Source of the DNA: Paracoccus saliphilus
GTDB lineage: Bacteria; Pseudomonadota; Alphaproteobacteria; Rhodobacterales; Rhodobacteraceae
Assembly (NCBI GenBank): GCA_003255745.1
Contig: KZ836026.1
Span: 1 to 64,000 of the forward strand
Length of the DNA: 64,000 nucleotides
Reading direction: 5' to 3'
Shown here: in pieces, positions 1 through 7,684 of the stretch
Layout: the number at the start of each line of letters is the position of its first letter
How positions within the stretch are numbered: position 1 is the stretch's first letter
Position numbers and translations under genes: made by a program
The notes under the pieces: generated by a model
Database searches by the model: none
Seen by the model: only the letters and a program-made list of their open reading frames with translations
What the model was told of the DNA's origin: nothing

Positions 1-2
1 CG

Positions 3-185
3 GAGGCTGTCAGGCTGGTGACGGACCGGGGCGTAGCGGTGTCACGGGCCGCACGCGACCTCGACCTGCCCGAGAATGTGCTGCGCCGCTGGATGAGGGA
101 GCTGAGCGCAACCCCGGCTGCTGCCTTTCCCGGGAACGGGCAGATGCGTACCGATCTGGCCGACCAGCCCTCGCGAGATCCATGA
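3..185 (+). pseudogene. IS3-family OrfA fragment
   Basis: The frame beginning at position 3 encodes a helix-turn-helix segment typical of IS3 OrfA (RLVTDRGVAVSRAARDL followed by VLRRWMREL) and stops at 183-185. The leucine-zipper/coiled-coil stretch that normally follows in OrfA is absent: after the phenylalanine-proline-glycine turn the sequence jumps directly to the start of the OrfB relic, which suggests an internal deletion. The 5' end lies outside the window. Confidence 0.75.
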
Positions 186-987
186 TGCCAAGCTGGTCAT
201 GGCGATCGAGACGAGCTTCAAAGCCAGTAATCGAACCAATGGCGCGCGTCGCCTGTGGCGCGATGTTCGAAAAGAAGGACTGGCCTGCGGCCTGCACAGG
301 ATCGAGCGGCTGATGCGCTGCAACGCCTTCAGGGCACGGCCTCGGCGCCGTGGCAAGCCCAAGGACGAGGGCGAACGCTCGGTCATTGCCGAGATCGATC
401 CGGTGAACGCCATCGGTTCAAGTGAACCGGCGAGGCCTGGACCGGGATTTCCGGGCAGATCGGCCAAACCAGAAGTGGCTGGCCGATTTCACATAGATCT
501 GGCCTGCCGAGGGCTGGCTGTACGTCGGTCGTTCTGGACCTGTCTTCCCGCCGCGCGGTCGGTGGGTCCATGAAAGCAGATCGCGATGCGTCACTGGTCA
601 TGGATTCCCTGATGATGGCGGTCTGGCGCCGAGAGAAAGCTGACGCGCTCCTTCATCATTTCGACCATGGATCCTAATACACGAGCCAGCAGTTTCAGCG
701 CCTGCTGGCGGACAACGGGATCACATGCTCGATGAGCAGGGCCGGCAATGTCTGGGATCGAGCCGTGGAAACGCCACTGGTCCGAGTGACCATGGCGAGG
801 TCGGCGATGGACAGTTTCTTCTCAACGGTGAGGACTGAACGGATCGCCCGCAAAGTATCGCACCCGGAATGAAGCCCGCGCCGATGTCTTCGACTACATC
901 AAACGCTTCTATAACCCTCGGCGTCGCCATTCGAAACAGGGCTACCTCAGCCCGATGGAGTTCGAGGCACGCGCCACGCTAGCTTAA
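184..987 (+). pseudogene. IS3-family OrfB (DDE integrase) relic
   Basis: Pieces of one integrase ORF lie in order but in different frames. At 184-400 there is the N-terminal HTH_21-like part (TNGARRLWRDVRKEGLACG, ERLMRCNAFRARPRRRG). At about 470-680 lies the core segment around MKADRDASLVMDSLMMAVW, interrupted by a stop near 675. At 680-987 lie QQFQRLLADNGITCSMSRAG and the C-terminal PMEFEARATLA, with a further stop and frameshift near 870. The catalytic residues are scattered over incompatible frames, so no active protein can be made. Confidence 0.85.
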
Positions 988-1049
988 CCTGCTGTCCACA
1001 AAACCGGCAGCAGCTCAGGATCTTGGTCGTGAAGTGGCAGGTGGTCCAA

Positions 1050-1072
1050 AAAACGATCCAGTGGATCGTTTT
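1050..1072. repeat. Perfect 11-bp palindrome with 1-nt spacer
   Basis: The arms AAAACGATCCA (1050-1060) and TGGATCGTTTT (1062-1072) are exact reverse complements around a single G. An outer pair, GGTGG (1040-1044) and CCACC (1074-1078), can extend the stem. It lies between the IS3 right end and the IS5-type transposase relic, so it may belong to an IS terminus or be a bidirectional terminator-like hairpin. Function not established. Confidence 0.7.
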
Positions 1073-1084
1073 CCCACCGGACGC

Positions 1085-1500
1085 CCTTGAACGGTCAAGA
1101 CCCTGTCGCCTTCGCCATGGGCTTGAACCATTGGCGCCTCATGGCTCAGCCCCCTTCAGCGCCCGCTGCCTGATGATGGGCGCGGACCACGGTGCTGTTG
1201 ATCATCTGAAGCGCGCCGGGGACCAGCCCTCTCTCGTTCAGGACCTCCGGGATGGGCTCCCAGAGCCCGGCCAGCGTCCAGCGCCTGAACTGGTGATAGA
1301 CAACTTGCCGAAATCCGCGGGCAGGTCGCGCCAAGGCGCGCCAGTGGGTGTGATCCAGAAAACCCCGCCTAGAACAAGACGATGGTTTTGGGGCTTGCGC
1401 CCGTTCGGCGCGCGGAACGATAGGATGAAGCACTCATGAAACAACTTTCTCGTCCGACATGAGATCTCGTGCCAAGCTGGTCTCCGTCGCAAATACCAAC
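1085..1500 (-). pseudogene. IS5-family (IS427-like) transposase fragment, frameshifted
   Basis: On the minus strand, two adjacent frames together read as the N-terminal part of an IS5-family transposase: GVFWITPTGAPWRDLPADFGK (around 1380-1310), then after a frame change QFRRWTLAGLWEPIPEVLN and ALQMINSTVVRAHHQAAGA (around 1300-1160). The second piece carries the first acidic region of the DDE domain, but with Asn where Asp is expected (QMIDST in relatives). The C-terminal half is missing. This is a dead fragment next to the IS3 remnant. Confidence 0.8.
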
Positions 1501-1539
1501 TTGAATCACATTCAGCCCGCCCTGTGAGCTCCTTGTGTC

Positions 1540-1734
1540 AACACGGCCTAGGTCGGCATAAAGGGCCAGCCCCGCGCCGTTGCGCTGGCGTACCTCGGCC
1601 CCCAGGCCATGCCGAGCGCGCCGCGCAGCAAGGCGCAGCGCCTCGGCCACCAGTGCGCGGCGTGGCGACAGCCAGCGCGGCGCCGCCAGATCGCGCGCGG
1701 GCAGCCTGCCCAAGGCGTCGCGCAGACCCATCAC
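1540..1734 (-). pseudogene. 5' fragment of a chromosomal gene cut by the IS junction
   Basis: A minus-strand reading frame starts at about 1734 (MMGLRDALGRLPARDL) and runs about 65 residues of Ala/Arg-rich helical sequence with host-like codon use (through GAGLALYADLGRV) before passing into sequence near 1540 that has no coding character and leads into the IS5 relic. I read it as the N-terminal stub of a resident gene truncated by IS insertion. I do not recognise the family, and the exact junction is uncertain. Confidence 0.4.
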
Positions 1735-1952
1735 CCCCAGCAGGCCCCCCCTTCTGCCCCCAAGCCCCCCGCCCCTGGCGCGCCCGGTACCCCTTAGGCC
1801 AGCCTAGCAGGCCAAAATGCGCGCTCCACAGCGCGGTGGCTTGGGGCAGCCCCCTGCCGGGGATCGTGTGCAGGATCTGCATGGGGCGGCCTTGCCTTGC
1901 ATTGCGCGTCGTGCAAGCAAGGTGCCGCGAACCGCTGCAAGACGAAAGTTCC
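1735..1952. other. Non-coding leader region upstream of azlC, with hairpin
   Basis: No gene is supported here. A C-rich stretch (about 1738-1790) is followed by a hairpin with arms CCTTGCCTTGCA (1890-1901) and TGCAAGCAAGG (1912-1922), one bulged base and a 10-nt loop, about 30 nt upstream of the azlC start codon. It could be a transcript leader structure. There is no clear terminator U-run and I cannot place the promoter. Confidence 0.4.
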
Positions 1953-2729
1953 ATGTCACCCTCGCCCGCCCCCCGTCCGTCGGCCCGGCAAGCGCCCGCC
2001 GACGAGGCCACCGAACGCGCCCTCGCCCGCTCGCCCCGCGCGGCGTTTCGGCATGGCATCGTCCAGTCGCTGCCCTTCCTGGTGGTGATCATCCCCTTTG
2101 CGATCCTGTTCGGTGTGGTGGCGACCGAGGCGGGGCTGGACATCGCGCAGGTCATGGGCTTTTCGATCCTGGTGCTGGCGGGGGCGTCGCAGTTCACCGC
2201 CGTTCAGCTGTTGTCGGACAATGCGCCTACGATCATCGTGATCCTGTCGGGCCTGGCCGTGAACCTGCGCATGGCGATGTACTCGGCCTCGCTTCTGCCT
2301 TGGCTGCGGGACGCATCCGGCACGCAAAAGGCCTGGGTCGCCTATACGCTGATCGACCAGAGCTATGCCCTGTCGATCCAGCACTACGAACGGCATCCCC
2401 GCCTGTCGGTCACGCAGCGCCTGGCTTATTTCGCCGGCACCGCCCTGGTCCTGTGCCTGCCCTGGATGATCGCGACTTGGGTCGGGGCAACCGTGGGCCA
2501 GGCCATTCCCGACGGGATCGCGCTGGACTTTGCCATGCCGATCACCTTTCTGGCGATGATTGCGCCGATGCTGCGCACCACCGCGCATCTGGCCGCCTGC
2601 TTCGTGGCCATTGTTGCGGCGCTGGCGCTGGCGGGGCTGCCATCGGGGCTGGGCCTGCTGATCGCCGCGCCCCTGGGCATGGCAACGGGCGCCCTGGTCG
2701 AGGCGCGCATGGAACGCCGGGGGGCATGA
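1953..2729 (+). CDS. azlC: AzlC family branched-chain amino acid exporter, large subunit
   Basis: Integral membrane protein of 258 residues. With AzlD it forms an inner-membrane exporter for branched-chain amino acids in characterised relatives (B. subtilis AzlCD; YgaZH in E. coli). A hydrophilic N-terminus of about 40 residues precedes several membrane helices, starting with PFLVVIIPFAILFGVVATEA. The hallmark AzlC segment GASQFTAVQLL lies at about residues 77-87, followed by VNLRMAMYSASLLPW. The frame is open far upstream, but the ATG at 1953 fits the family length; its ribosome site (GAAAG) is weak. The stop overlaps the azlD start (ATGA), indicating translational coupling. The substrate is inferred from the family only. 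Confidence 0.9.
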   Translation: MSPSPAPRPSARQAPADEATERALARSPRAAFRHGIVQSLPFLVVIIPFAILFGVVATEAGLDIAQVMGFSILVLAGASQFTAVQLLSDNAPTIIVILSGLAVNLRMAMYSASLLPWLRDASGTQKAWVAYTLIDQSYALSIQHYERHPRLSVTQRLAYFAGTALVLCLPWMIATWVGATVGQAIPDGIALDFAMPITFLAMIAPMLRTTAHLAACFVAIVAALALAGLPSGLGLLIAAPLGMATGALVEARMERRGA

Positions 2730-3061
2730 GGGTGCAGGCAAGCGATCTTCAGATCTGGACGATCATCGTGGTGCTGGGCATCGGCACCTACCTGATCCGC
2801 TGGTCGTTCCTGGGCGCGCTTGGCGACCGCGATCTGCCGGGCTGGATGCTGCGGATGCTGCGTTACACACCGGTCGCGGTGCTGCCGGCACTGGTTGCGC
2901 CGCTGGTCATGTGGCCGGCCGCCACCGGCGGCAATCCCGACCCCGCCCGCCTTGCCGCGGCAACCGCCACCGTGGCGGTGGGGGTCATGACCAAAAACGT
3001 GATGCTGGCCATCCTGGCCGGGGGCATCACGCTGTTCGGTCTGCTTTACCTTCTGTCGTAG
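2726..3061 (+). CDS. azlD: AzlD family exporter small subunit
   Basis: A 111-residue, four-helix hydrophobic protein, the usual partner of AzlC in branched-chain amino acid export. The N-terminal helix contains the family-typical WTIIVVLGIGTYLIRWSF, and the C-terminal half carries AVLPALVAPLVMW and AATATVAVGVMTKNVMLAI, matching AzlD architecture and length. It starts inside the azlC stop codon (ATGA at 2726-2729). Its 3' end overlaps the oppositely transcribed lipoprotein gene by 16 bp (3046-3061), so the two transcripts are antisense at their tails. Confidence 0.88.
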   Translation: MRVQASDLQIWTIIVVLGIGTYLIRWSFLGALGDRDLPGWMLRMLRYTPVAVLPALVAPLVMWPAATGGNPDPARLAAATATVAVGVMTKNVMLAILAGGITLFGLLYLLS

Positions 3062-3672
3062 CCCACGATCCGGCCGTCCTTCTGGCGCAGCAGGACGTCG
3101 TGGTTGTTGGCCGGATCGCCGTCCATGTGCCGCTTGGACTGCACGTTCGGCAGCGTCAGGAACCAGTTGCGCAGCCGCAGCGGAGAAAAGCCCCGCGGCA
3201 CCCGTTCAAAGCCCGGAACGCCCGAAAGGACGCCGGCTGATTCGACCGCGCAGAAGCTCTTGTTGCCGGAGCCGTTGGCCTCGGCGCGGCGAATGGCCAG
3301 GTCGGCGACCTCACGGCTGACGAAGACGGTGTCCTCGGCCACCCAGTAGGTCGAGCGAGCGTGGTAGTCGATATAGAAGTTCTTGAAGTTGTCAGTGATG
3401 CCGTACAGCACGTCGCGGCGTTCCGGGATGTGGGGATGCTGCCAGCTGCCTGCGGGGTCATAGATCACCCGCTGGCTGCCGTTGAACATCAGCGCGGAAT
3501 GCCCGCCTTCGCCGCGTGGAATCCCGATCACCGTCAGAAGCGTGATCGACGGCGGCTCGGGCGAGACGTAACGCGCCGCGCGGACCTGTTCATCGCTGGC
3601 CCAGATGTTGTCGGCACCGCATGCCGAAAGGGCGACCGGCAGGCTGGCCGCCAGGAACACGCGTCTCTTCAT
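3046..3672 (-). CDS. Conserved hypothetical lipoprotein
   Basis: A 208-residue protein with a clear lipoprotein signal: MKRR, hydrophobic core, lipobox LSAC with the lipidated cysteine at residue 18. The mature part contains ITLLTVIGIPRGEGGHSALM, then YDPAGSWQHPHIPERRDVLYG and a C-terminal RLRNWFLTLPNVQ/NNHDVLLR segment. The GGHSALM plus YDPAGSW pattern resembles periplasmic or secreted conserved proteins of Rhodobacteraceae, but I know of no assigned activity. It is the last gene of a minus-strand run after the oxidase subunit IV gene (16-bp gap) and overlaps azlD tail to tail. Confidence 0.75.
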   Translation of the reverse strand: MKRRVFLAASLPVALSACGADNIWASDEQVRAARYVSPEPPSITLLTVIGIPRGEGGHSALMFNGSQRVIYDPAGSWQHPHIPERRDVLYGITDNFKNFYIDYHARSTYWVAEDTVFVSREVADLAIRRAEANGSGNKSFCAVESAGVLSGVPGFERVPRGFSPLRLRNWFLTLPNVQSKRHMDGDPANNHDVLLRQKDGRIVGYDRR

Positions 3673-3688
3673 GCCGAATGCCGCGCGA

Positions 3689-3841
3689 TCAGGAATTGGT
3701 CAGGGCAAGAAAGACCAGGGCTGCCAGCGACAGGCCGATCACCCAGACCGTCGCCCGCATGAAGCCCGCAAAGGTCTTCTTGTGCTGGGTCAAGTCCATC
3801 GTGCCTTGGGTTGCACCGGGTTTGTTGTCGAAATCGGCCAT
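3689..3841 (-). CDS. ctaH: aa3-type cytochrome c oxidase subunit IV
   Basis: A 50-residue single-helix protein (MADFDNKPGATQG, then DLTQHKKTFAGFMRATVW and the helix WVIGLSLAALVFLALTNS). The TFAGF motif and C-terminal VFLALxNS match the small subunit IV seen in the crystal structure of the Paracoccus denitrificans aa3 oxidase, where it packs beside subunits I and III and is not needed for activity. The start at 3841 is chosen over a longer frame (72 residues) because it gives the family length. It is far from any other oxidase subunit gene in this window, as is usual for this orphan gene. Confidence 0.88.
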   Translation of the reverse strand: MADFDNKPGATQGTMDLTQHKKTFAGFMRATVWVIGLSLAALVFLALTNS

Positions 3842-3894
3842 GGCTGCCCCTCGTGATTGTGTCTGCCCCGCGATAGCCGAAAGCGTGCAGCCTG

Positions 3895-4920
3895 TCACGC
3901 CCCCCACAGCGCCGCACCCTGCCTTTCGCCCACCTGCCGGATCACGCCCGCGCGATGCAGGTGGTTCAGATGGGCCACCGCCTCGACCAGGGCCAGGCCG
4001 AACTCTCCCTCACCGATGCGGCGGCGATAAAGGATGTCAAAGCAATCAACGGCGCTGCGCGGTGACTGGGCCAGGGCCTCGGTCAGCCGCGCCAGGCCCG
4101 CGCGGTGATTCTGGATCAGCTGCGTCAGCCGCAGGGGCAACCCCGTGAAGGGCAGCTTGTGCCCCGGCAGGACCAGCTGGTCGTCGCGCGCCAGGTCCTG
4201 CAGCCGGATGCAGCTTTCCAGCCATTCGCCCACCGGGTCGGCCCCAGGCTCGGTCGGATAAACGCCCAGGTTGGGCGAGATCGAGGGCAGCAGCTGGTCC
4301 CCCCCGATCACCAGGTCATCATCCAGCGACCACAGCGTGACGTGGCAGGGCGCATGGCCATGCCCCATCGCGACGCGCCAGCGGCGCTGGCCCATGTCGA
4401 TGACGTCGCCCTCGGACAGCCGGGTGAAGCCCAGGGGCAGCGGATGGACCACGTCGGCAAAGTTGAAGGGTCGGTCGGCGGCCCGCCGGTCCAGCATCTC
4501 GGCAGGCATTCCTGCGCGCCGCCAGAAGGTCAGGGCCTGTGGGCTGGCCCGGTCCTGCACGTCCAGAACCAGCATGCGGGCCGTCAGCCAGGCCGTGCGG
4601 CTCATCATCAGTCGGGCGCCGTCGCGCTGCATGAACCATCCGGCCAGGCCGATATGGTCGGGATGGTGATGCGTGCCCAGAACCTGCCGGACCGGACGCC
4701 CGCCCAACGGGCCGGCCAGCAGCGTCTCCCAGATCGCGCGCCCGCGCCGGCTGTCAAAACCGGTATCGACGATCGACCAGCCGCCATCCCTGTCGTCCAG
4801 CGCATAGACATTGACGTGGTCCAGCGCCATGGGCAGCGGCAGGCGCATCCACAGGACGCCAGGCGCGACTTCGGTGGCCGCGCCCTCTTCCGGGGGCAGG
4901 CTGAAGGGCGTGCGGATCAC
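3895..4920 (-). CDS. MBL-fold metallo-hydrolase
   Basis: A 341-residue metallo-beta-lactamase-fold protein. The metal site is clear: HxHxDH in GTHHHPDHIGLAG at residues 84-89, then further His/Asp ligands in GHGHAPCHVTLW and in DDDLVIGGDQLLP. A C-terminal winged-helix-like segment (GLARLTEALAQSP to VAHLNHLHRAGV) is typical of the LACTB2/thioester-hydrolase-like branch. Start is GTG at 4920, overlapping the TGA of the upstream acyl-CoA dehydrogenase gene (GTGA), so the two are probably co-translated. The pairing suggests an acyl-CoA or acyl-ester hydrolase, but the substrate is not shown by sequence. Confidence 0.85.
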   Translation of the reverse strand: MIRTPFSLPPEEGAATEVAPGVLWMRLPLPMALDHVNVYALDDRDGGWSIVDTGFDSRRGRAIWETLLAGPLGGRPVRQVLGTHHHPDHIGLAGWFMQRDGARLMMSRTAWLTARMLVLDVQDRASPQALTFWRRAGMPAEMLDRRAADRPFNFADVVHPLPLGFTRLSEGDVIDMGQRRWRVAMGHGHAPCHVTLWSLDDDLVIGGDQLLPSISPNLGVYPTEPGADPVGEWLESCIRLQDLARDDQLVLPGHKLPFTGLPLRLTQLIQNHRAGLARLTEALAQSPRSAVDCFDILYRRRIGEGEFGLALVEAVAHLNHLHRAGVIRQVGERQGAALWGA

Positions 4921-6614
4921 GCCGCAAAATCCCCGGCCAGCGCCTCGTCCGTTACGGCCGCCAGATCATCCAGGCCGGCCTGCGCCTCGGCCAGATCCCC
5001 CGCAAAGCGCGGCAGGACCCGCGCCATGAAGACCCGCGCCATGGCTCGGTGCGACTCCCCCCCCGCCAGCGCCGCGCGCAGGTGATAATGCGCGCCCAGC
5101 ACCCGCGCAAAGGCGCTCAGATAGGCCACGGCGCCGGCAAAGCGCTGCGGCATGTCCCGCTCCAGCAGGGACAACGTCGCCTCGCGCAGGGTCTCGGCCG
5201 CCTGCCAGACCTGATGCGCCAGGTCGGGATGCCCGGCCTGCGCGGCCTTGGCGCCGTCCAGAACCTCGTCCAGCATGCGCATTGCGGCCTCTCCGCCGTC
5301 GGACAGCTTGCGCCCGACCAGGTCCATGGCCTGAATGCCGTTCGTGCCCTCGTAGATCGAGGTGATGCGCACGTCGCGCAGGTATTGCGCCGCACCCGTC
5401 TCTTCGACATAGCCCATGCCGCCATGCACCTGCACGCCCATGTCGGCCACGCGGATGCCGACATCGGTGCCATAAGCCTTGGCAATGGGCGTCAGCAGGG
5501 CCGCGCGGGCGGCCTGATCAACGTCGCCGCTGGCGCGCGCCATGTCGATGGCCGTCGCGCAGGCCAGGCCGATGGCGCGGGCGGCAAAGACCTCGGCACG
5601 GCCGGTGGCCAGCATCCGGCGCACGTCGGGATGGCGGATGATGGCGCCCCCCTGGTCGCGGTCGCGGGCATAGGCCACGGCCTTTTGCAGCGCGGCTTCG
5701 GCCACGCCCACGCCCTGCATGCCGACGCCAAGGCGCGCGACGTTCATCATCGTGAACATCGCGGCCATGCCCTTGTTCTCCTCGCCCACCAGCCAGCCGG
5801 TCGCGCCCTCATAGGACATCACACAGGTCGGGCTGCCGTGGATGCCCAGCTTTTCCTCCAGGCTGACGACCTTGAGGCTGTTGGCCACGCCCGGATTGCC
5901 CTGGTCGTCGGGGATCAGCTTGGGAACCATGAACAGGCTGATGCCGCGCGTCCCCTTGGGGGCACCAGGCAGGCGTGCCAGAACCAGGTGGCACACGTTC
6001 ACGGTCACGTCGCTGTCGCCCCAGGTAATGTAGATCTTCTGCCCGCTGATCCGGTAGGTGCCGTCGCCCGCAGGTTCCGCCCGCGTCGTCAGCGCGCCCA
6101 CGTCGCTGCCTGCGCCCGGTTCCGTCAGGTTCATCGTGCCCGACCATTCGCCGCTGATCAGCCGGGGCAGGTACAGCGCCTTCAGGTCGTCGCTGGCGTG
6201 ATGCTCCAGCGCCTCGATCTGGCCCTGGGTCAGCAGCGGGTTCAGCTGCAACGCCAGGCAGGCGCCCGACATCATCTCGGCCACCGCCATGTTCAGCGCC
6301 TGCGGCAGGCCCATGCCGCCATATTCGGGATCGGCCGAAACGCCCACCCAGCCCCCTTCGGCGATCGCGCGGAAGCCTTCGGCAAAGCCGGGCGAGGACC
6401 GCAGCACGCCGTTCTCCAGCCGCGCCGGATGGCTGTCGCCCCCCATGTTCAGCGGCGCCAGCACGTTCGACGCCATCTTGCCCGCCTCGGACAGGATCGC
6501 GGTGGCGGTCTCGGCCGTGGCTTCGGCAAAGCGCTCGGTCCGCGACAGATCGCCAAAGGGCACGACATGGGTCAGGATGAAGTCGATCTGCTCGACCGGG
6601 GCCTTGTAGCTCAT
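4917..6614 (-). CDS. Acyl-CoA dehydrogenase with C-terminal extension
   Basis: A 565-residue flavoenzyme of the ACAD family in the long form with an added C-terminal domain, as in 3-methylmercaptopropionyl-CoA (DmdC-like) and related dehydrogenases. FAD and substrate motifs: MNLTEPGAGSDVGAL (161-175), YITWGDSDV (195-203), and VQVHGGMGYVEE (395-405). The catalytic base is expected in SIYEGTNGIQ, Glu422. The C-terminal about 130 residues (DLVGRKL onward) form the extra helical domain. The ATG at 6614 is preceded by GGAGGA, so I prefer it to the longer frame. It oxidises an acyl-CoA to the enoyl-CoA with electrons passed to ETF; chain specificity is unknown. Confidence 0.9.
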   Translation of the reverse strand: MSYKAPVEQIDFILTHVVPFGDLSRTERFAEATAETATAILSEAGKMASNVLAPLNMGGDSHPARLENGVLRSSPGFAEGFRAIAEGGWVGVSADPEYGGMGLPQALNMAVAEMMSGACLALQLNPLLTQGQIEALEHHASDDLKALYLPRLISGEWSGTMNLTEPGAGSDVGALTTRAEPAGDGTYRISGQKIYITWGDSDVTVNVCHLVLARLPGAPKGTRGISLFMVPKLIPDDQGNPGVANSLKVVSLEEKLGIHGSPTCVMSYEGATGWLVGEENKGMAAMFTMMNVARLGVGMQGVGVAEAALQKAVAYARDRDQGGAIIRHPDVRRMLATGRAEVFAARAIGLACATAIDMARASGDVDQAARAALLTPIAKAYGTDVGIRVADMGVQVHGGMGYVEETGAAQYLRDVRITSIYEGTNGIQAMDLVGRKLSDGGEAAMRMLDEVLDGAKAAQAGHPDLAHQVWQAAETLREATLSLLERDMPQRFAGAVAYLSAFARVLGAHYHLRAALAGGESHRAMARVFMARVLPRFAGDLAEAQAGLDDLAAVTDEALAGDFAA

Positions 6615-6724
6615 CGGGTCCTCCTCCAAGCGCCTTGGCATCCGGGCCGGGCGCGACTATCAGAACAACAGGCGGCATCTTGGGCCGCGTTCCTTTCAGG
6701 CTCAACCGAAACCCCGCGTCACGG

Positions 6725-7675
6725 ATGAAGACCCTCCGCCTGTTCCCCGATGCCGACGGATTGGCCCGTGCCGCGGCCCTGCTGGCGCAGGGCGCCACCG
6801 TGGCCATGCCAACCGAAACCGTTTATGGCCTGGCCGCCGATGCCCGCAACGGCGAGGCTGTGGCCCGCATCTATGAGGCGAAGGGCCGGCCCAGCTTCAA
6901 CCCGCTGATCGTCCACATCCCGGACTTGGCCTCGGCCGAGGCCATTGCCACGCTGCCTGACCAGGCGCGCCTGCTGGCCGACCGCTTCTGGCCCGGGCCG
7001 CTGACGATGGTCCTGCCGCTGCGTTCCGATGCGGGCATTGCCGCGCTGGTGACGGCAGGGCTGACGACAGTGGGCCTTCGGCTTCCCGCCGATCCCACTG
7101 CCCGCGCACTGATGCGGGCCTTTGGTGGGCCTGTCGCCGCGCCCTCGGCCAATGCTTCGGGGCGGATCAGCCCGACCTCGGCCGATCACGTGCTGGACCC
7201 GGAAGGTGGCCTTGAGGGACGCATTGCCGCGGTTCTGGATGCGGGTCCTTGTCCGGTGGGCTTGGAATCGACCATCGTCGGGTGGCCCGGTGGACGAGCC
7301 ACGCTGCTGCGCCCCGGCGGCCTGCCGGCCGAAATGATCGAGGCGGTGCTGGACCAACCCCTGGCGCGGCACGAAGGCGATCCGTCCGCGCCCAGCGCAC
7401 CGGGCCAGCTGACCAGCCACTATGCGCCGCGCGCGCTGCTTCGCCTGAACGCCACCACCCCCGAAGCACACGAGACGCATCTGGACTTTGGCCGGCCCGG
7501 CCCCTTCAGCCTGTCCGACAGCGGCGATCTGGCGCAGGCGGCGGCGCGCCTGTTCGACCTTCTCAGGCGCGCCGATACCTTGGGCCGGCCGATCTCGGTC
7601 GCGCCAATCCCCGAACAGGGACTGGGGGCTGCGATCAACGACCGCCTGCGCCGGGCCGCCGCGCCCCGGCCCTGA
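6725..7675 (+). CDS. tsaC: L-threonylcarbamoyladenylate synthase (Sua5 type)
   Basis: A 316-residue enzyme that makes threonylcarbamoyl-AMP from threonine, bicarbonate and ATP, the first step of t6A37 formation in ANN-decoding tRNAs (cytoplasm). The YrdC domain is at about 10-200: MPTETVYGLAADA (27-39), KGRPSFNPLIVH, FWPGPLTMVLP, and SANASGRISPTSADHV. The C-terminal Sua5 domain (about 225-316) begins after APSAPGQLTSHYAPR, so this is the two-domain Sua5 form, not the short TsaC. The ATG at 6725 is used; the frame is open upstream, but those codons overlap the promoter region of the divergent acyl-CoA dehydrogenase gene. Confidence 0.92.
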   Translation: MKTLRLFPDADGLARAAALLAQGATVAMPTETVYGLAADARNGEAVARIYEAKGRPSFNPLIVHIPDLASAEAIATLPDQARLLADRFWPGPLTMVLPLRSDAGIAALVTAGLTTVGLRLPADPTARALMRAFGGPVAAPSANASGRISPTSADHVLDPEGGLEGRIAAVLDAGPCPVGLESTIVGWPGGRATLLRPGGLPAEMIEAVLDQPLARHEGDPSAPSAPGQLTSHYAPRALLRLNATTPEAHETHLDFGRPGPFSLSDSGDLAQAAARLFDLLRRADTLGRPISVAPIPEQGLGAAINDRLRRAAAPRP

Positions 7676-7684
7676 CCTCCCCTG

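Larger units (their letters stand above)
1..1017 (+). mobile_element. Decayed IS3-family insertion sequence, left end outside window
   Basis: Remnant of an IS3-family element with the usual two-ORF layout: an OrfA helix-turn-helix fragment, then an OrfB (DDE integrase) relic broken by several frameshifts and stops. The probable right terminal repeat is at 993-1017, just after the OrfB stop at 985-987. The left end is outside the window, so size and target duplication cannot be judged. No intact transposase remains, so the element cannot move by itself. Confidence 0.85.

Noticed and set aside
1023..1439. Plus-strand reading frame over the IS5 relic as a novel gene
   Set aside because: It is antisense to recognisable transposase sequence, has no ribosome site and crosses the palindrome at 1050-1072.
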